Shown here: in pieces, positions 9,213 through 16,384 of the stretch
Numbering within the stretch: position 1 is the first letter of the stretch
How the letters are laid out: every line of letters starts with the position of its first letter
Origin: CAVQKZ01 sp963837325
GTDB lineage: Bacteria > Actinomycetota > Actinomycetes > Mycobacteriales > Jatrophihabitantaceae
Reading direction: 5' to 3'
Length of the DNA: 64,000 bases
Assembly: GCA_963837325.1 (NCBI GenBank)
Contig: CAWIMV010000001.1
Coordinates: 1,178,001 to 1,242,000 of the forward strand
Position numbers and translations under genes: made by a program
The notes under the pieces: model-generated
Databases searched by the model: none
Told to the model about the DNA's origin: nothing
Seen by the model: the letters and a program-made list of their open reading frames with translations, nothing else

Positions 9213-10160
9213 ATGGCGAAGACCGCCGCCGCCCGTCGGCTGGCCGTGGCCTCGGTCGTGCGCGGCTACCTCGACCACCTCGCGGTCGAGCGCGGCGTCG
9301 CCGCCAACACGCTCGCCTCGTACGGACGGGACCTCAATCGTTACCTGGCCTATTTGCTGCACCGGGGCGTCGCGTCCATCGACACGGTCGATTCGGCCAC
9401 CGTGAGTTCGTTCCTGGCGTACCTGCGCGAGGGCGATCCGGACCACCCGCCACTGTCGGCGACGTCTGCAGCGCGGGCGGTCGTGGCCGTGCGCGGGCTG
9501 CACCGCTTCGCCTTGCGCGACGGCCTGGTCGACGTCGACGTCGCACACGACGTGCGCCCACCGGCCCCGCCCCGCCGGTTGCCCAAGGCCATCAGCCTGG
9601 AGGAGGTCGAGGCCCTCCTCGACGCGGCCGGTTACGACCAGACCGCGCTGGCGCTGCGGGACCGAGCCCTCCTGGAAGTTCTCTACGGAACCGGCGCCCG
9701 CATCTCCGAGGCGGTCGGTCTCGCCGTCGACGATGTCGACCTGGCCGACCGGACCGTGCTGCTGTCCGGAAAGGGTGGCAAACAGCGCCGCGTTCCACTC
9801 GGTTCGTTCGCCGCGCGGGCGGTCGAGAACTACTTCGTCCGGGCCCGACCTGCCCTCGCGGCCGCCGGCAAGGGCACCCCGATGGTGTTCCTGAACTCGC
9901 GCGGGGGACCGCTGTCTCGACAGTCGGCCTGGACGGTGCTTCGCACCGCGGCCGAACGGGCCGGGCTGGCCAGCGGCATCTCGCCGCACACGCTGCGGCA
10001 TTCCTTCGCCACGCACCTCATGGAGGGCGGCGCCGACGTGCGCGTCGTACAGGAGCTGCTCGGGCACTCGTCGGTGACCACGACGCAGATCTACACGCTG
10101 GTGACGGTCGACAAGCTGCGCGAGGTCTACGCGACCGCGCATCCGCGCGCGAAAGGCTGA
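9213..10160 (+). CDS. xerD: Site-specific tyrosine recombinase XerD
   Basis: A 315-residue tyrosine recombinase. Residues about 15-105 form the SAM-like core-binding domain, the remainder the catalytic domain. The catalytic set is visible: Arg in GTGARISEAVGL, Lys in LSGKGGKQRRVPL, His-x-x-Arg in SPHTLRHSFATHL, His in LLGHSSVTTTQIY and the nucleophile Tyr in the same motif. It should act with XerC at dif to resolve chromosome dimers; a candidate dif lies at 57954-57981 in this window. The position in the pyrG-NUDIX-xerD operon is conserved (Rv1699-Rv1701). Confidence 0.9.
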   Translation: MAKTAAARRLAVASVVRGYLDHLAVERGVAANTLASYGRDLNRYLAYLLHRGVASIDTVDSATVSSFLAYLREGDPDHPPLSATSAARAVVAVRGLHRFALRDGLVDVDVAHDVRPPAPPRRLPKAISLEEVEALLDAAGYDQTALALRDRALLEVLYGTGARISEAVGLAVDDVDLADRTVLLSGKGGKQRRVPLGSFAARAVENYFVRARPALAAAGKGTPMVFLNSRGGPLSRQSAWTVLRTAAERAGLASGISPHTLRHSFATHLMEGGADVRVVQELLGHSSVTTTQIYTLVTVDKLREVYATAHPRAKG

Positions 10161-10208
10161 TCGCCCGCGCCGCGCCGCCGCCCCATCGTTTCGGTGGCCG
10201 GGCTGCGG

Positions 10209-10214
10209 TAGCCT
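10209..10214 (+). promoter_or_regulatory. -10 element upstream of parA-like gene
   Basis: TAGCCT lies 44 nt before ATG 10259, with an AAAGG ribosome site at 10243-10247. This fits a short conventional leader rather than a leaderless start. Confidence 0.35.
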
Positions 10215-10258
10215 CCGAACGGTCGAGCGAGCAAACCGGCAGAAAGGCATATCGCTTC

Positions 10259-11188
10259 ATGACTATGTCGACAAGTCGGGACGGCGACGGCGGTTCGGGG
10301 GAACTGTTCTCCGTAGAGGCAGCCAAGTCGGCCGACCCGGCGCTCGCGCGGAAGAAGCGCCCGCTCATCGAACCCAAGCCGCTCGACCGGCACGGGCCGG
10401 CCCGCATAATCGCGCTGTGCAACCAGAAGGGCGGCGTCGGCAAGACGACGTCCACGATCAATCTCGGCGCGGCGCTGGCGGAGGTCGGCCGCCGCGTGCT
10501 GCTGGTCGATTTCGATCCGCAGGGCGCGCTGTCGGTGGGCCTGGGCGTCCAACCCCACCAACTCGACCGCACCGCGTATAACCTGCTGATGGAGCGCGGG
10601 GTCAACGTCGACGACATCCTGCTCAAGACCAGCGTCGCCGGCATGGACCTGCTGCCCAGCAACATCGACCTCTCCGCGGCCGAGGTCCAACTGGTCGGTG
10701 AGGTCGCACGCGAACAGACGCTCGCCCGCGCCCTCGCCGGCATCGTCGACGACTACGACTACATCTTGATCGACTGCCAGCCGTCGCTGGGCCTGCTCAC
10801 GGTCAACGCCCTGACGGCGGCGCACGGCGTGATCATCCCGCTGGAGTGCGAGTTCTTCAGCCTGCGCGGCGTCGCGCTGCTCATCGACACCGTTGAGAAG
10901 GTCCGTGAACGGCTCAATCCGCGGCTCAAGCTCGACGGCATCCTGGCGACAATGTACGACGGCCGCACCCTGCATGGCCGCGAGGTGTTCGCCCGGGTCG
11001 TCGAGGCGTTCGGCGACGACGTGTTCGACACGGTCATCTCCCGCACGGTGCGCTTCCCGGAAACGACCGTCGCGGGCGAACCGATCACCACCTGGGCCCC
11101 GACCTCAGCCGGCGCCACCGCATACCGCAACCTCGCGCGCGAAGTGTTGGCGCGCTCGGGAGCATCGACGAAGGAGCACGATGAGTAG
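10259..11188 (+). CDS. ParA-family ATPase (Rv1708-like, second chromosome-segregation ParA)
   Basis: A 309-residue deviant-Walker ATPase. KGGVGKTT at 57-64 carries the signature lysine, followed by VDFDPQGALSVGL, IDCQPSLGLLT and the switch region. An N-terminal extension of about 45 residues is charged and probably binds DNA or partners. It is not the oriC ParA, which sits next to parB: here the partner gene encodes a basic/ribbon-helix-helix-like protein, followed by scpA and scpB. A role in nucleoid organisation together with condensin is inferred. ATG 10259 has an AAAGG site 11 nt upstream; ATG 10265 is an alternative. Confidence 0.85.
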   Translation: MTMSTSRDGDGGSGELFSVEAAKSADPALARKKRPLIEPKPLDRHGPARIIALCNQKGGVGKTTSTINLGAALAEVGRRVLLVDFDPQGALSVGLGVQPHQLDRTAYNLLMERGVNVDDILLKTSVAGMDLLPSNIDLSAAEVQLVGEVAREQTLARALAGIVDDYDYILIDCQPSLGLLTVNALTAAHGVIIPLECEFFSLRGVALLIDTVEKVRERLNPRLKLDGILATMYDGRTLHGREVFARVVEAFGDDVFDTVISRTVRFPETTVAGEPITTWAPTSAGATAYRNLAREVLARSGASTKEHDE

Positions 11189-11648
11189 ACGGGCCAGCCT
11201 GCCGGGAGCCGCCGAGTTGTTCCGGACGACCTCCGCGGCGGCCGAACCTGAGCCGCCGCCGCCTCCGCCGCATCCTGGCGTCGGCGCGGTGCCCCCGGTG
11301 CAGGAGGTCTCCGCCGAGTCGCAGCCCCGCGACGACGCGGGCTGGCGCCCGGCTACCGCGCCGGCCCCCGTCTCCTCCGGGCGCCCGGCCGCCCGCGGAC
11401 CCCGCCGGATTCGGGCAGTCAGTGATCGAGCGCCGTCCGGACGCGAGCGCCACGACGAGAAGATCACGGTGTACTGCTCCCCGGAGGAATTACTCGACCT
11501 GGAGTCGGCCCGGTTGACCCTGCGCGCCGATCACGGGCTGGCGATCGACCGGGGCCGGATCGTGCGTGAGGCTGTCGCGGTGGTGCTGGCCGACCTCGAG
11601 GCCAAGGGCGAAGCGTCGATCCTGGTCCGGAGATTGCGCGAATCGTGA
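11181..11648 (+). CDS. Conserved actinobacterial protein between parA and scpA, possible RHH DNA-binding partner
   Basis: A 155-residue protein, ATG 11181 with AAGGAG 5 nt upstream, overlapping the parA-like stop by 8 nt and the scpA start by 4 nt. The first 85 residues are Pro/Ala/Arg-rich and disordered, with six consecutive prolines. The C-terminal 65 residues are well ordered and look strongly constrained: KITVYCSPEELLDLESARLT, RGRIVREAVAVVLADLEAKG and a final LVRRLRES. The strand-helix-helix pattern (ITVY, then two helices) resembles a ribbon-helix-helix domain. Tight coupling to a ParA-type ATPase suggests it is the DNA- or ATPase-activating partner; this is inference. Confidence 0.75.
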   Translation: MSRRASLPGAAELFRTTSAAAEPEPPPPPPHPGVGAVPPVQEVSAESQPRDDAGWRPATAPAPVSSGRPAARGPRRIRAVSDRAPSGRERHDEKITVYCSPEELLDLESARLTLRADHGLAIDRGRIVREAVAVVLADLEAKGEASILVRRLRES

Positions 11649-12544
11649 ACCTCTCGGCTGAAGATGCAGTCGAGATCGAGTTGCTGTCCACCCAGCCCGT
11701 CGACTCGGTCGGAGCCGGCGTGGACGTGGCCGGGACAACCGACGGCGCCTTCCGAGTGCGGTTGGAGAACTTCGAAGGACCGTTCGATCTGCTGCTCAGT
11801 CTGATCTCGCGTCGCCAGCTCGATCTGACCGAGGTCTCGTTGTCGCAGGTGACTGATGAGTTCATTGCCTACCTGGGCGCGTCGGCGCAGTGGGACCTCG
11901 GCCAGGCAACCGAGTTCCTCGTCGTGGCGGCCACGCTGCTCGATCTCAAAGCGTCGCGGTTGCTGCCTTCCGTTGAGGACGAGGACGAGGAAGACCTGGC
12001 CCTGCTCGAGGCACGGGACCTGTTGTTCGCTCGGCTGCTGCAATACCGCGCCTACAAGCTGGCGGCGGCCTACCTCGGGGAGCTCGACCGGGCCCAGTCG
12101 CGCCGGCACGGCCGTTCGGTCGAGTTGGAGCCGCAGTTCGCGTCGCTGCTGCCCGAGGTGCTCATCGGCGTGAGCCCAGCCAACCTGGCGGAAATCGCGG
12201 TGGCCGCTGCGGTGCCCAAACCGGTGCCGGTCGTCGTCACCGACCATGTGCACACACCGCGAGTCAGCGTGCGCGAGCACATGGCGGTCATGCGCGACCG
12301 GCTGATCCGCAGCGGATCGGCGACGTTCCGGGCGCTGGTGGCTGATTGCGGTTCGACCCTGGAGGTTGTGGCCCGTTTTCTCGGGCTCCTGGAGCTCTAC
12401 CGCGACGGCGTGGTGGCGTTCGACCAGCTCGCCGCGCTGGCCGAGCTTCGGGTGCGGTGGATCGGGCCACCGGACGACGAGGCGTCCGCCGCCGTCGACA
12501 CTGGGACCACAGACGCCCCGGGCGTGGACGAGGAGTACGGGTGA
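11645..12544 (+). CDS. scpA: Segregation and condensation protein A (kleisin)
   Basis: A 299-residue ScpA. The conserved N-terminal kleisin block reads FRVRLENFEGPFDLLLSLIS (about 35-54), followed by LDLTEVSLSQVTDEFIAYL, the acidic linker SVEDEDEEDLALLEARDLLF, and a C-terminal winged helix (VVARFLGLLELYRDGVVAF) that contacts the SMC head. With ScpB it bridges SMC to form the bacterial condensin. GTG 11645 overlaps the previous stop (GTGA) and its own stop overlaps scpB the same way, giving fixed stoichiometric coupling. The N-terminal 34 residues are longer than in firmicute ScpA. Confidence 0.93.
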   Translation: MNLSAEDAVEIELLSTQPVDSVGAGVDVAGTTDGAFRVRLENFEGPFDLLLSLISRRQLDLTEVSLSQVTDEFIAYLGASAQWDLGQATEFLVVAATLLDLKASRLLPSVEDEDEEDLALLEARDLLFARLLQYRAYKLAAAYLGELDRAQSRRHGRSVELEPQFASLLPEVLIGVSPANLAEIAVAAAVPKPVPVVVTDHVHTPRVSVREHMAVMRDRLIRSGSATFRALVADCGSTLEVVARFLGLLELYRDGVVAFDQLAALAELRVRWIGPPDDEASAAVDTGTTDAPGVDEEYG

Positions 12545-13209
12545 ATCCGACAGAAAAAACGACATCGCTCGAGCTGGGCGAAGGATCGCCGCCGGTGACT
12601 GATGAGGCTACGGCTTACCAAGACGGCGAGGACATGGCGTCGCTGCCCATCGAGCCCACCCCGATGGACCCCGGCGAACTGCGCGCCGCGCTGGAAGCGA
12701 TCCTGTTCGTCGTCGAAGCCCCGGTGCGCATCGAATCCTTGGCCGCGGCAGTGCAGCAGCCGGTCGACGCAGTGCGGGCGGCACTCGACGCGGTCCAGGG
12801 CGGCTACGACGAGCGCGGGGCCGGTGTCGAACTGCGGCACGTCGCCGGGGGAGTGCGGGTGTACACCCGCCCGGCGTATGCCGCCCAGGTGGAGATGTTT
12901 CTGCAGGACGGTCAGCGCAGCCGCCTCACTCAGGCCGCGCTGGAGACTCTCGCCGTCATCGCGTACCGGCAGCCGGTAACCCGGTCCCGGGTCTCAGCCA
13001 TCCGCGGCGTGAACGTGGACAGCGTGGTCCGCACGCTGACGACCCGCGGCCTGGTCGTCGAGGTCGGCTCTGACCCCGACACCGGCGGTGGGTTGTACCG
13101 CACGACCGACCTGTTCCTGGAAAAAATGGGCTTACAGTCGCTAGAGGAACTTCCGTCGTTAGCTCCACTCCTGCCTGAGTTAGACAGCGTCGAAACAGAT
13201 GAACTCTAA
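12541..13209 (+). CDS. scpB: Segregation and condensation protein B
   Basis: A 222-residue ScpB with two winged-helix domains: LRAALEAILFVVEAPVRIES through LAAAVQQ (about 43-70) and LTQAALETLAVIAYRQPVTR with the following SRVSAIRGVNVDSVVRTL. It dimerises and binds ScpA in the SMC complex. GTG 12541 overlaps the scpA stop by 4 nt. The N-terminal 40 residues are acidic and poorly conserved. The C-terminus (LPSLAPLLPELDSVETDEL) runs 11 nt into the rluB coding region. Confidence 0.93.
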   Translation: MNPTEKTTSLELGEGSPPVTDEATAYQDGEDMASLPIEPTPMDPGELRAALEAILFVVEAPVRIESLAAAVQQPVDAVRAALDAVQGGYDERGAGVELRHVAGGVRVYTRPAYAAQVEMFLQDGQRSRLTQAALETLAVIAYRQPVTRSRVSAIRGVNVDSVVRTLTTRGLVVEVGSDPDTGGGLYRTTDLFLEKMGLQSLEELPSLAPLLPELDSVETDEL

Positions 13210-13978
13210 AGACGACGATGAGTCGTCGACGGCGGTAAATGACCGGCCGGATGGGATCCGCCTCCAAAAGGTGCTGGCCGCTGCCGGCATCGGTTCCCGC
13301 CGCGCGAGCGAAGAGCTGATCGCTGCGGGCCGAGTCGCCGTCAACGGGGTCACCGTGCACGAGATGGGCACCCGGATCGACCCGGCTACGGCCGTGATCC
13401 ATGTCGACGGCGCCCGGATCAACGTCCGTGCCGATTTGGTGTACTTGGCGCTGAACAAGCCGAGGGGCGTGCTCAGCGCGATGTCGGATACCCGCGGTCG
13501 GCCCACGGTAGGAGACCTGGTGGCCGAATGGGCCGAGCGGCTGTTCCACGTCGGCCGGTTGGACGCGGACACGGAGGGCCTGCTGCTCCTGACCAACGAC
13601 GGTGAACTTGCCCATCGCCTCATGCATCCCGCGTTCGGCGTGGCCAAGACCTATCTCGCCACTGTGCCCGGCCCGGTGTCCAAGGACGTCGGCCGGCGCC
13701 TGCGCGCCGGGGTTGAGCTCGAGGACGGCGGCGTTCAGGTGGACGATTTCCGGGTCGTGCAGACCCAAGGCGATCAGGCCATCGTTGAGGTCGTGCTCCA
13801 CGAGGGGCGCAACCACATCGTCCGGCGACTGCTGGCAGAAGTCGGCCACCCAGTGCAACGGTTGGTCCGGACCGCGATCGGGCCGGTGCGGCTGGCCGGC
13901 CTGCGCGCCGGCGCGGTCCGCATCCTCACCCGCGACGAGCTTGCATCGTTACACCGTCTTGTCGACAAGACGGTGTAA
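13199..13978 (+). CDS. rluB: 23S rRNA pseudouridine synthase, RluB/RsuA family
   Basis: A 259-residue pseudouridine synthase. The S4 domain occupies about 20-66 (RLQKVLAAAGIGSRRASEEL); the catalytic motif HVGRLDADTEGLLLLTNDG places the nucleophile at Asp122. The family modifies helix 89 of 23S rRNA (RluB) or 16S rRNA (RsuA); the exact target cannot be read from sequence. It corresponds to Rv1711 and closes the parA-scpA-scpB operon. The last ten codons and the stop lie inside a perfect 32-bp palindrome (13948-13979), so the C-terminus LHRLVDKTV may have been altered by whatever generated that palindrome. Confidence 0.92.
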   Translation: MNSKDDDESSTAVNDRPDGIRLQKVLAAAGIGSRRASEELIAAGRVAVNGVTVHEMGTRIDPATAVIHVDGARINVRADLVYLALNKPRGVLSAMSDTRGRPTVGDLVAEWAERLFHVGRLDADTEGLLLLTNDGELAHRLMHPAFGVAKTYLATVPGPVSKDVGRRLRAGVELEDGGVQVDDFRVVQTQGDQAIVEVVLHEGRNHIVRRLLAEVGHPVQRLVRTAIGPVRLAGLRAGAVRILTRDELASLHRLVDKTV

Positions 13979-13979
13979 C
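13948..13979. repeat. Perfect 32-bp palindrome spanning the rluB stop codon
   Basis: Two 16-bp arms (13948-13963 and 13964-13979) are exact reverse complements with no spacer, centred on GTCGAC. The left arm begins GTTACACCGTCTTG. It contains the last codons and TAA of rluB, and a second 6-bp hairpin (ATCGCT-TG-AGCGAT, 13985-13998) follows at once. There is no T-tract, so a classical terminator is not certain; a protein-binding or element-end site is possible. Confidence 0.9.
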
Positions 13980-14370
13980 TGCTGATCGCTTGAGCGATAT
14001 AGCATTGAACTTGTAAGTCAGTATGTTGGTCTACTCGCAGATCGCCTAGTGACCCATCGTCGCCACGGCCTGGAGTTGGGATCAAGGTCGGATCGACGCC
14101 CCGTCGCTAAAGCAATATGTCGACACGCTTCTCCGAGGGAATTCGGGCCAACTCTCCCGAACGGTGTCGATGTCTGGCATGACGCGCTAGATCGATATAG
14201 CACTACGTCTCTAAAACGCTGAATCAGTTACCAGATACGACGCTAAGTTATTTCATCGGTGTGTCGCTGTAGCGGCTAACTATTCTATCGATGAAAGAGT
14301 TTGTCATGAGAGCGTCTTAGCGATTTAAGGGTTCATCGACGCATCGATGTCGGCGACGAAGGGGAACGAC
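13980..14370. other. AT-richer intergenic region with nested inverted repeats upstream of aroH
   Basis: About 390 bp without a convincing gene and with visibly lower GC than its surroundings. The motif CGATATAGCA occurs twice in direct orientation (13995-14004 and 14193-14202), each within a partial palindrome. Between 14241 and 14322 inverted arms are nested: CGCTAAG (14241-14247) with CTTAGCG (14316-14322), then TTTCATCG (14251-14258) with CGATGAAA (14289-14296), around CGCT-GT-AGCG (14265-14274). TATTCT at 14281-14286 resembles a -10 element and is followed 4 nt later by a nine-codon ORF, MKEFVMRAS, at 14291-14320. The function is unknown. Confidence 0.7.
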
Positions 14371-14733
14371 GTGGCAGTGCGGGCGATCCGAGGGGCCATC
14401 CAGGTCGACAGCAATGACCGTGATGAGATTCTCGCCGGCGTGTCCGAGCTCGTCACCGAGGTCCTGCATCGCAACGACGTGGACCGGGAGGACCTGATCA
14501 GCATCGTGTTCACCGCTACGCCGGATCTCACGGCCGAGTTTCCGGCCTACGCGGCCCGGCTCATGGGTCTCACCGACGTTCCGCTGCTCTGTACGACCGA
14601 GATGGCGGTGCCAGGCGCCATGCCGCGGGTGTTGCGGCTACTTGCCCACGTCGACTCCCGTCGGCCTCGTGCCGACATCCGCCATGTCTACCTGGGTGGC
14701 GCTGCGGCGCTGCGCACCGACCTACCGCAGTAG
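14371..14733 (+). CDS. aroH: Chorismate mutase, AroH class
   Basis: A 120-residue monofunctional chorismate mutase (chorismate to prephenate, for Phe/Tyr). All active-site residues of the Bacillus AroH fold are in register: Arg7 (RAIRGA), Cys74 and Glu77 (LLCTTEM), Arg89, Tyr107 and Arg115. I prefer GTG 14371, which has AAGGGG 6 nt upstream and gives the usual family length and the usual N-terminus; ATG 14347 would add eight atypical residues. The gene is preceded by the unusual structured region 13980-14370 and is followed by cmk under its own promoter. Confidence 0.9.
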   Translation: MAVRAIRGAIQVDSNDRDEILAGVSELVTEVLHRNDVDREDLISIVFTATPDLTAEFPAYAARLMGLTDVPLLCTTEMAVPGAMPRVLRLLAHVDSRRPRADIRHVYLGGAAALRTDLPQ

Positions 14734-14883
14734 CTGGTGGCTGCTGGACGCTGGCAGTGAAGGAGTCCTGTCCTCGACTGGATGGCTAGTTGTGCGTGGC
14801 GAAACAGACGAACGGTCAGTCTGACAGTTAGCTTCTATCCCGGTTGCACGTACCCGGTGCGCCTGGCGGCCGTGCGAAGGCCG

Positions 14884-14889
14884 TATTCT
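14884..14889 (+). promoter_or_regulatory. -10 element of leaderless cmk transcript
   Basis: TATTCT, a good TANNNT box, ends 5 nt before ATG 14895, and no ribosome-binding sequence is present. The preceding 150 bp after aroH (14734-14883) show no other feature. Confidence 0.5.
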
Positions 14890-14894
14890 TCGGC

Positions 14895-16190
14895 ATGGCT
14901 GCGACGACCCGTCGCCCGCTCGACGCTGCCGCGTCTGGAGCCGCATCGGCTGATCAGTTGGCCTGCACCGAGGAGTCGTGGTCTGTGACGCAGCACGGCC
15001 AGCCGACAGCAGGGCCGAGCGCCCGACTGGTGGTGGCTATGGACGGCCCTTCCGGCACCGGCAAGTCGACGGTCTCGCGGCGGCTGGCATTGCGCCTGGG
15101 CTGCCGCTACCTCGATACCGGAGCCATGTACCGAGCAGCGACGCTCGCCGTGTTACGGGCCGGCGTCAGCCTCGAGGACCAGACAGCGATCGGCGACGCT
15201 GTCGCCCGAGCCGATATCGAGATATCGACAGATCCACAACAGGCGGCCATCGCGCTCGACGGGTCACGGGTGGACAGCGAGATCCGGTCGCAGCCGGTCA
15301 CGGCCGCGGTCAGTGCGGTCTCGGCCGTTCCGGCGGTGCGGGCCAGACTCGTCCAGGCCCAGCGCGCTCTGATCGGGACAGGCGGGATCGTCGTCGAGGG
15401 CCGCGACATCGGCTCGGTCGTGTGGCCTACGGCATCACCGAAGATCTACCTGACCGCCAGCGCCGAGGTCCGGGCCCGGCGTCGCGCCGGTGAGTTGGGC
15501 GGCGGGGCGGACGTGGCCGATGTCGCCCACGACATCGAGCGGCGTGATCGGCTGGACAGCACCCGGCGCGACAGCCCCCTGGCGCAGGTACCAGACGCGA
15601 TCGAGATTGACACGACAAATCTTGATATCGATGCAGTGGTAGATCGCCTTGTCGACATAGTTTCGGAGCCGTCATGCCTGAGCCGACGCTGGCGCAGCGG
15701 GTCCAGGGTTCGGCCGGGCTGCGTCACCGCCAGGCGCTGGCCCGCCGGCTCTCGGTCTCGCTGGGCCGGATCGAACTCCACGGCTTGGAGGTCGTCCCGG
15801 CGACCGGCCCGGTGCTGCTCGCGGTCAATCATCGCTCGCTGCTCGACGGGCCGCTGCTGTTCGGCTTCGTGCCGCGGCCGGTCAGTTGCCTGGTCAAGGC
15901 GGAGGCGTTCACCCCTCGGCTGTCCGCCCTCTTGCGCAGCTCGGGCCAGATCCCAGTCCGACGCGACATCGTCGACGCCACTGCGGTTCGCCTCTGCCTA
16001 CGAATTCTGCGAGCCGGCGGCGTCGTCGGGATCTTTCCCGAAGGAACGCGCGGGCGCGGATTGGTCGAGACCGCCAAAGGCGGAGTCGGGTACCTGGCCC
16101 TGCGTTCCGGGGCGACCGTCGTGCCGGTGGCCTGTTCCGGGACGGCGGAGATGGCCCATCGCCGCACCGGGCGCCGACCCCACGCGGTGA
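14895..16190 (+). CDS. cmk: Cytidylate kinase with unterminated frame running through plsC
   Basis: Residues about 44-258 are a normal (d)CMP kinase that phosphorylates CMP/dCMP: P-loop GPSGTGKST (51-59), RYLDTGAMYRA, VVEGRDIGSVV and RRDRLDSTRRDSPLAQ. Kinase homology ends near VVDRLVDIV at about 15665, where a stop would be expected. Here the frame stays open to TGA 16188-16190, adding some 175 codons that read across plsC in another frame and look like meaningless Arg/Ser-rich sequence. A stop exists one frame away at 15678-15680, so a single-base indel near the end, in the genome or the assembly, is likely. The start is ATG 14895 from the leaderless promoter; GTG 14985 would remove a 30-residue disordered N-terminus. 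Confidence 0.8.
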   Translation: MAATTRRPLDAAASGAASADQLACTEESWSVTQHGQPTAGPSARLVVAMDGPSGTGKSTVSRRLALRLGCRYLDTGAMYRAATLAVLRAGVSLEDQTAIGDAVARADIEISTDPQQAAIALDGSRVDSEIRSQPVTAAVSAVSAVPAVRARLVQAQRALIGTGGIVVEGRDIGSVVWPTASPKIYLTASAEVRARRRAGELGGGADVADVAHDIERRDRLDSTRRDSPLAQVPDAIEIDTTNLDIDAVVDRLVDIVSEPSCLSRRWRSGSRVRPGCVTARRWPAGSRSRWAGSNSTAWRSSRRPARCCSRSIIARCSTGRCCSASCRGRSVAWSRRRRSPLGCPPSCAARARSQSDATSSTPLRFASAYEFCEPAASSGSFPKERAGADWSRPPKAESGTWPCVPGRPSCRWPVPGRRRWPIAAPGADPTR

Positions 16191-16384
16191 TGATGTTCGG
16201 TGCCCCGATGCCCGTCCAACGATGGCCGGACCAGCGCCCGCTCAAGCGCGCCGTCATCACCGCGACGACGGAGACAATTCGCCTCGAACTGGCCGCGCTG
16301 GTGTCCCGCGCTGACGAGGTGCGCCGGCGGCGCGCGCAAGGATTGACGGTGCGGCCGATGACGACGGGACGAGAAGTTGACTGA
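15674..16384 (+). CDS. plsC: 1-acyl-sn-glycerol-3-phosphate acyltransferase (PlsC family)
   Basis: A 236-residue membrane-associated acyltransferase that would make phosphatidic acid. The catalytic HX4D motif is NHRSLLD (His53, Asp58), and FPEGTRGRG (121-129) binds glycerol phosphate. ATG 15674 lies at the expected end of the cmk domain. The cmk-plsC-der order is standard in actinobacteria (Rv1712-Rv1713 region). This frame is the genuine one for the region: the motifs are intact, in contrast with the run-on cmk frame that overlaps it. Its stop overlaps der by 8 nt. Confidence 0.9.
   Translation: MPEPTLAQRVQGSAGLRHRQALARRLSVSLGRIELHGLEVVPATGPVLLAVNHRSLLDGPLLFGFVPRPVSCLVKAEAFTPRLSALLRSSGQIPVRRDIVDATAVRLCLRILRAGGVVGIFPEGTRGRGLVETAKGGVGYLALRSGATVVPVACSGTAEMAHRRTGRRPHAVMMFGAPMPVQRWPDQRPLKRAVITATTETIRLELAALVSRADEVRRRRAQGLTVRPMTTGREVD

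Noticed and set aside
14018..14203. 61-codon minus-strand ORF in the gap before aroH
   Set aside because: No recognisable features, no ribosome site and no coding bias; the region looks regulatory or non-coding.
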